NCBI GenBank assembly: GCA_007135995.1
Contig: SLHU01000316.1
Span: forward strand, 1-7,109
DNA: 7,109 bases
DNA from: Clostridiales bacterium
Lineage (GTDB): Bacteria > Bacillota > Clostridia > Saccharofermentanales > UBA5734
Reading direction: 5' to 3'
Below the pieces are notes generated by a model. That model was given only the letters and a program-made list of their open reading frames with translations. It was not told the origin of the DNA and searched no databases. A program made the position numbers and the translations under genes. This document shows positions 5,801 through 7,109 of the stretch, in pieces. Within the stretch, counting starts at the first letter, position 1. Every line of letters begins with the position of its first letter.

Positions 5801-5880
5801 GTACAAGCATCGGCATCAGCACAATAATAGTCAGTACAAGTATCAGCGCAATAATCTGTACATGCGTCAGTATCAGCACC
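5801..5880 (+). repeat. Degenerate tandem repeat, about three units
   Basis: Units begin with GTACAAGCATC (5801), GTACAAGTATC (5834) and GTACATGCGTC (5858), and carry ATCAGCACAATAAT (5815-5828), ATCAGCGCAATAAT (5842-5855) and ATCAGCACC (5872-5880). Spacings are 33 and 24 bases, both multiples of three. A looser six-base AGCATC-like rhythm extends left to about 5770. In the plus strand it would encode alternating Ser/Thr and Ile; on the minus strand one frame gives an Asp/Cys-rich peptide without a usable start. Function unknown. Confidence 0.6.
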
Positions 5881-5919
5881 CCTGTTCTGTTGCAGGCGTG
5901 TTTATTGTTTTCTGTGATA

Positions 5920-5928
5920 TGATATAAA
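5920..5928 (+). promoter_or_regulatory. Extended -10 promoter candidate for the Fe-S aldo/keto reductase
   Basis: TGATATAAA (5920-5928) is an extended -10 form (TG, one base, TATAAA) in an AT-rich stretch. The -35 region (GTTTAT at 5900-5905 with a 17-base spacer) is weak. Transcription would begin near 5935, leaving a leader of about 90 bases before ATG 6024 that contains the three palindromic sites listed below. Confidence 0.45.
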
Positions 5929-5936
5929 TACAGTCA

Positions 5937-5953
5937 GATTTTCGCAGAAAATC
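5937..5953. promoter_or_regulatory. Perfect inverted repeat at the predicted transcription start
   Basis: GATTTTC (5937-5943) and GAAAATC (5947-5953) are perfect inverted copies around GCA. It sits immediately downstream of the extended -10, in a position suited to a repressor site or a 5' mRNA hairpin. Confidence 0.45.
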
Positions 5954-5979
5954 AAACTTGATGGCTGTGGAAATAAAGC

Positions 5980-5997
5980 CATTCGAGTTTTCGAATG
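5980..5997. promoter_or_regulatory. Perfect inverted repeat upstream of the Fe-S aldo/keto reductase
   Basis: CATTCGA (5980-5986) and TCGAATG (5991-5997) are perfect inverted copies around GTTT. The right arm overlaps the cre-like site 5994-6007, so one protein bound here would interfere with the other. It lies 16 bases before the ribosome binding site. Confidence 0.45.
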
Positions 5998-6007
5998 AGC
6001 GCTTACA
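5994..6007 (-). promoter_or_regulatory. cre-like (LacI/CcpA-type) site
   Basis: On the minus strand, 6007 to 5994 reads TGTAAGCGCTCATT. Against the catabolite-responsive element consensus TGWAANCGNTNWCA it matches 10 of 12 defined positions, missing only the last two. Placed downstream of the promoter and just before GGAGG (6013-6017), it would fit roadblock-type repression by a CcpA-like or other LacI-family protein (inference). The window's LacI protein has a different-looking probable operator (GAAACGTTTC). Confidence 0.45.
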
Positions 6008-6023
6008 TTAATGGAGGACTCGT

Positions 6024-7031
6024 ATGAGGACAGTCAGACTTGGCCGGACCAACCTGCAGGTAACAAAAACCGCTTTTGGCGCACTGCCGATTCAGCGCGT
6101 TGACATCGCAGCGTCAGATAAAATCTTGAAACGTGCGTTTGAGGCGGGCATAAACTTTTTTGATACCGCACGCGGCTACACTGATAGTGAAGACAAAATC
6201 GGTCACGCGCTTTCTGGTGTGAGAAAAGATATCATCATTGCAACAAAGTCACCTTCCCGTGACAAGCAAGGCGTATTAGCCGACATTGACACCAGTCTGG
6301 CAAAGCTGAAGACAGACTGGATCGATGTCCTGCAGCTGCACAATCCTGCCCATCTGCCGGATCCAGAGGATCCTGACAGCGCGTACGCTGGTTTGGTTGA
6401 GGCTAAAAAACAAGGGAAGATTAGATTTGCCGGTATTACCTGCCACAAACTCACCAATGCTTTACAGGCCGTAAAATCAGGCCTTTACGACACTTTGCAG
6501 TTTCCGCTCAGCTATCTGTCATCTGACGAAGAGCTGGATATAATCAGATTATGCGGTCAATATGATATGGGACTGATTGTGATGAAAGCGCTTTCGGGCG
6601 GCTTGATCACGGATGCTGCCGCGGCTTTTGGCTTTTTTGAGCAATACAGCAGCGCTGTTCCCATCTGGGGCATTCAGCGCCTGTCAGAGTTAGAAGAATT
6701 CATCGCTCTGGAAGCCAGCCCGCCGCCTCTTGACAGCAAGCTTCAGGAAACCATCTGCAAAGACCGCGAGCAGCTTAAAGGCTCTTTTTGCCGGGGCTGC
6801 GGCTATTGTCTGCCTTGTCCGCAGGATATAGCCATTTCCATGTCTGCCCGTATGTCGCTTCTGATTAAGCGGGCACCATCGGCCCAGTTTCTGGCGCCGG
6901 ACTGGCAGGAGAAAATGAAGCGCATAGAGACCTGCACAGAATGCGGCCAGTGCAAAAAGCGCTGCCCCTATGACCTGGACATTCCTGAACTGTTAAAAGC
7001 TGAGCTTAAGAAGTACCAGTCATTGCTTTGA
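6024..7031 (+). CDS. Aldo/keto reductase with C-terminal double [4Fe-4S] ferredoxin-like domain
   Basis: This 335-residue protein has two parts. Residues 1-230 are an aldo/keto reductase barrel with the full tetrad: Asp47 and Tyr52 in FFDTARGYTDSE, Lys75 in IIATKSPS, His106 in DVLQLHNP. Residues 250-320 carry two iron-sulfur motifs: C256, C259, C262, C265 in FCRGCGYCLPCP, and C304, C307, C310, C314 in CTECGQCKKRCP, followed by YDLDIPELL. This architecture is the COG1453-type predicted oxidoreductase family common in anaerobes; the clusters suggest electron exchange with ferredoxin or a flavoprotein in addition to nicotinamide chemistry, but the substrate is not established. ATG 6024 has GGAGG (6013-6017) six bases upstream. 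It has its own promoter region with several operator-like sites and is separated from the dehydrogenase by 392 bp, so it is probably a separate transcription unit. Cytoplasmic; no signal or membrane segment. Confidence 0.93.
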   Translation: MRTVRLGRTNLQVTKTAFGALPIQRVDIAASDKILKRAFEAGINFFDTARGYTDSEDKIGHALSGVRKDIIIATKSPSRDKQGVLADIDTSLAKLKTDWIDVLQLHNPAHLPDPEDPDSAYAGLVEAKKQGKIRFAGITCHKLTNALQAVKSGLYDTLQFPLSYLSSDEELDIIRLCGQYDMGLIVMKALSGGLITDAAAAFGFFEQYSSAVPIWGIQRLSELEEFIALEASPPPLDSKLQETICKDREQLKGSFCRGCGYCLPCPQDIAISMSARMSLLIKRAPSAQFLAPDWQEKMKRIETCTECGQCKKRCPYDLDIPELLKAELKKYQSLL

Positions 7032-7037
7032 CTGGTA
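7014..7037 (+). terminator. Stem-loop overlapping the stop codon; possible terminator without T run
   Basis: TACCAGTCA (7014-7022) pairs perfectly with TGACTGGTA (7029-7037) across a six-base loop TTGCTT, with a possible G-T pair extending it. The right arm contains the TGA stop (7029-7031). The bases that follow (TCGTTGG) are not a T run, so efficient intrinsic termination is doubtful; it may instead protect the mRNA 3' end. The remaining 72 bases of the window show no recognisable feature. Confidence 0.4.
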
Positions 7038-7109
7038 TCGTTGGCGAGATCGATTCCTCACTAAAACGACAGTGAATTTGCGGGATTTATTCCTTGAAAG
7101 AACGTATCA

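Larger units (their letters stand above)
5632..6023. other. 392-bp stretch without an intact gene
   Basis: No convincing complete gene is present. From left to right it holds a probable ABC-ATPase C-terminal remnant (5658-5735), a long stem-loop (5695-5751), a degenerate repeat tract (about 5770-5880), an extended -10 promoter (5920-5928), and three operator-like sites before the last gene. Open frames on both strands through the repeat tract encode low-complexity Ser/Thr/Ile-rich or Leu/Ile-rich sequence without good ribosome binding sites and are not called. Confidence 0.6.

Noticed and set aside
5511..5879. Minus-strand 122-codon frame with a hydrophobic Leu/Ile/Met-rich N-terminus, resembling a membrane segment
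   Set aside because: The hydrophobic part comes from the degenerate repeat tract, the rest is antisense to the dehydrogenase end, and no ribosome binding site precedes it.
5779..5900. Minus-strand Asp/Cys-rich peptide (CADTCTDYYCADADAC) that looked like a small metal-binding or modified peptide
   Set aside because: The frame is closed by a TAA just upstream and has no ATG, GTG or TTG start and no ribosome binding site; only a CTG is available.
5716..5922. Plus-strand 68-codon frame rich in Ser, Thr and Ile
   Set aside because: Its composition follows from the hexamer-like repeats, and there is no clear ribosome binding site; kept only as a note on the repeat tract.
6129..6140. AAACG-TG-CGTTT inverted repeat resembling a LacI-type operator
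   Set aside because: It lies in the coding sequence for a conserved AKR segment (LKRAFEAG) about 100 bp into the gene, and its arms are only five bases, so it is probably chance.
7061..7109. Possible C-terminus of a minus-strand gene ending at 7061
   Set aside because: Only 15 codons are visible and nothing in them is recognisable.
1..7109. CRISPR array, tRNA, rRNA, insertion sequence or phage genes
   Set aside because: No regularly spaced identical repeats, no tRNA-like cloverleaf, no transposase, integrase or phage motif was seen on either strand.

Overview
The window is about 50% G+C and looks like chromosomal DNA from a bacterium, most plausibly a fermentative or anaerobic member of the Bacillota. 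The reasons are strong AGGAGG-type ribosome binding sites 5-8 bases before almost every start, sigma-A-like promoters (one is TTGACA, 17 bases, TAAAAT), a LacI-family regulator with a CG-centred palindromic operator, a cre-like site, and an aldo/keto reductase carrying two ferredoxin-type Fe-S motifs. The phylum is an inference; no rRNA or marker gene is present.

Layout, left to right. Positions 1-144 hold the last 47 codons of an unidentified plus-strand gene. It converges on a minus-strand FAD-dependent oxidoreductase (1960 down to 149). A 207-bp divergent control region follows, with a clear promoter and a 24-bp imperfect palindrome, leading into a LacI-family repressor (2168-3175). After a 222-bp gap with a short direct repeat and a promoter come a tetrad-type aldo/keto reductase (3398-4396) and, 167 bp later, a zinc-dependent medium-chain dehydrogenase (4564-5631). 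The 392-bp stretch 5632-6023 has no intact gene. It contains a probable fragment of an ABC-transporter ATPase C-terminus, a degenerate repeat tract, and then a stacked set of palindromes in front of an aldo/keto reductase with two C-terminal [4Fe-4S] motifs (6024-7031). A 9-bp hairpin overlaps the stop codon of that last gene, and nothing recognisable follows.

How it may work together: four different oxidoreductases (FAD, tetrad AKR, Zn-MDR, AKR with Fe-S) sit around one LacI-type sugar-responsive regulator, without a kinase, glycosidase or transporter in view. The simplest reading is a locus for redox conversion of a sugar, polyol, sugar acid or glycoside, repressed by the LacI protein in the absence of inducer. 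Cofactor signatures suggest NAD(H): Asp205 in the MDR enzyme, and loss of the Lys/Arg pair that usually holds the NADP 2'-phosphate in the first AKR. The substrate cannot be read from the sequence. I see no clear case of a wholly new biological system. The most notable items are the self-regulatory operator arrangement, the unusual mix of redox enzymes, the ABC-ATPase remnant, the repeat tract, and the operator-like cluster before the last gene.
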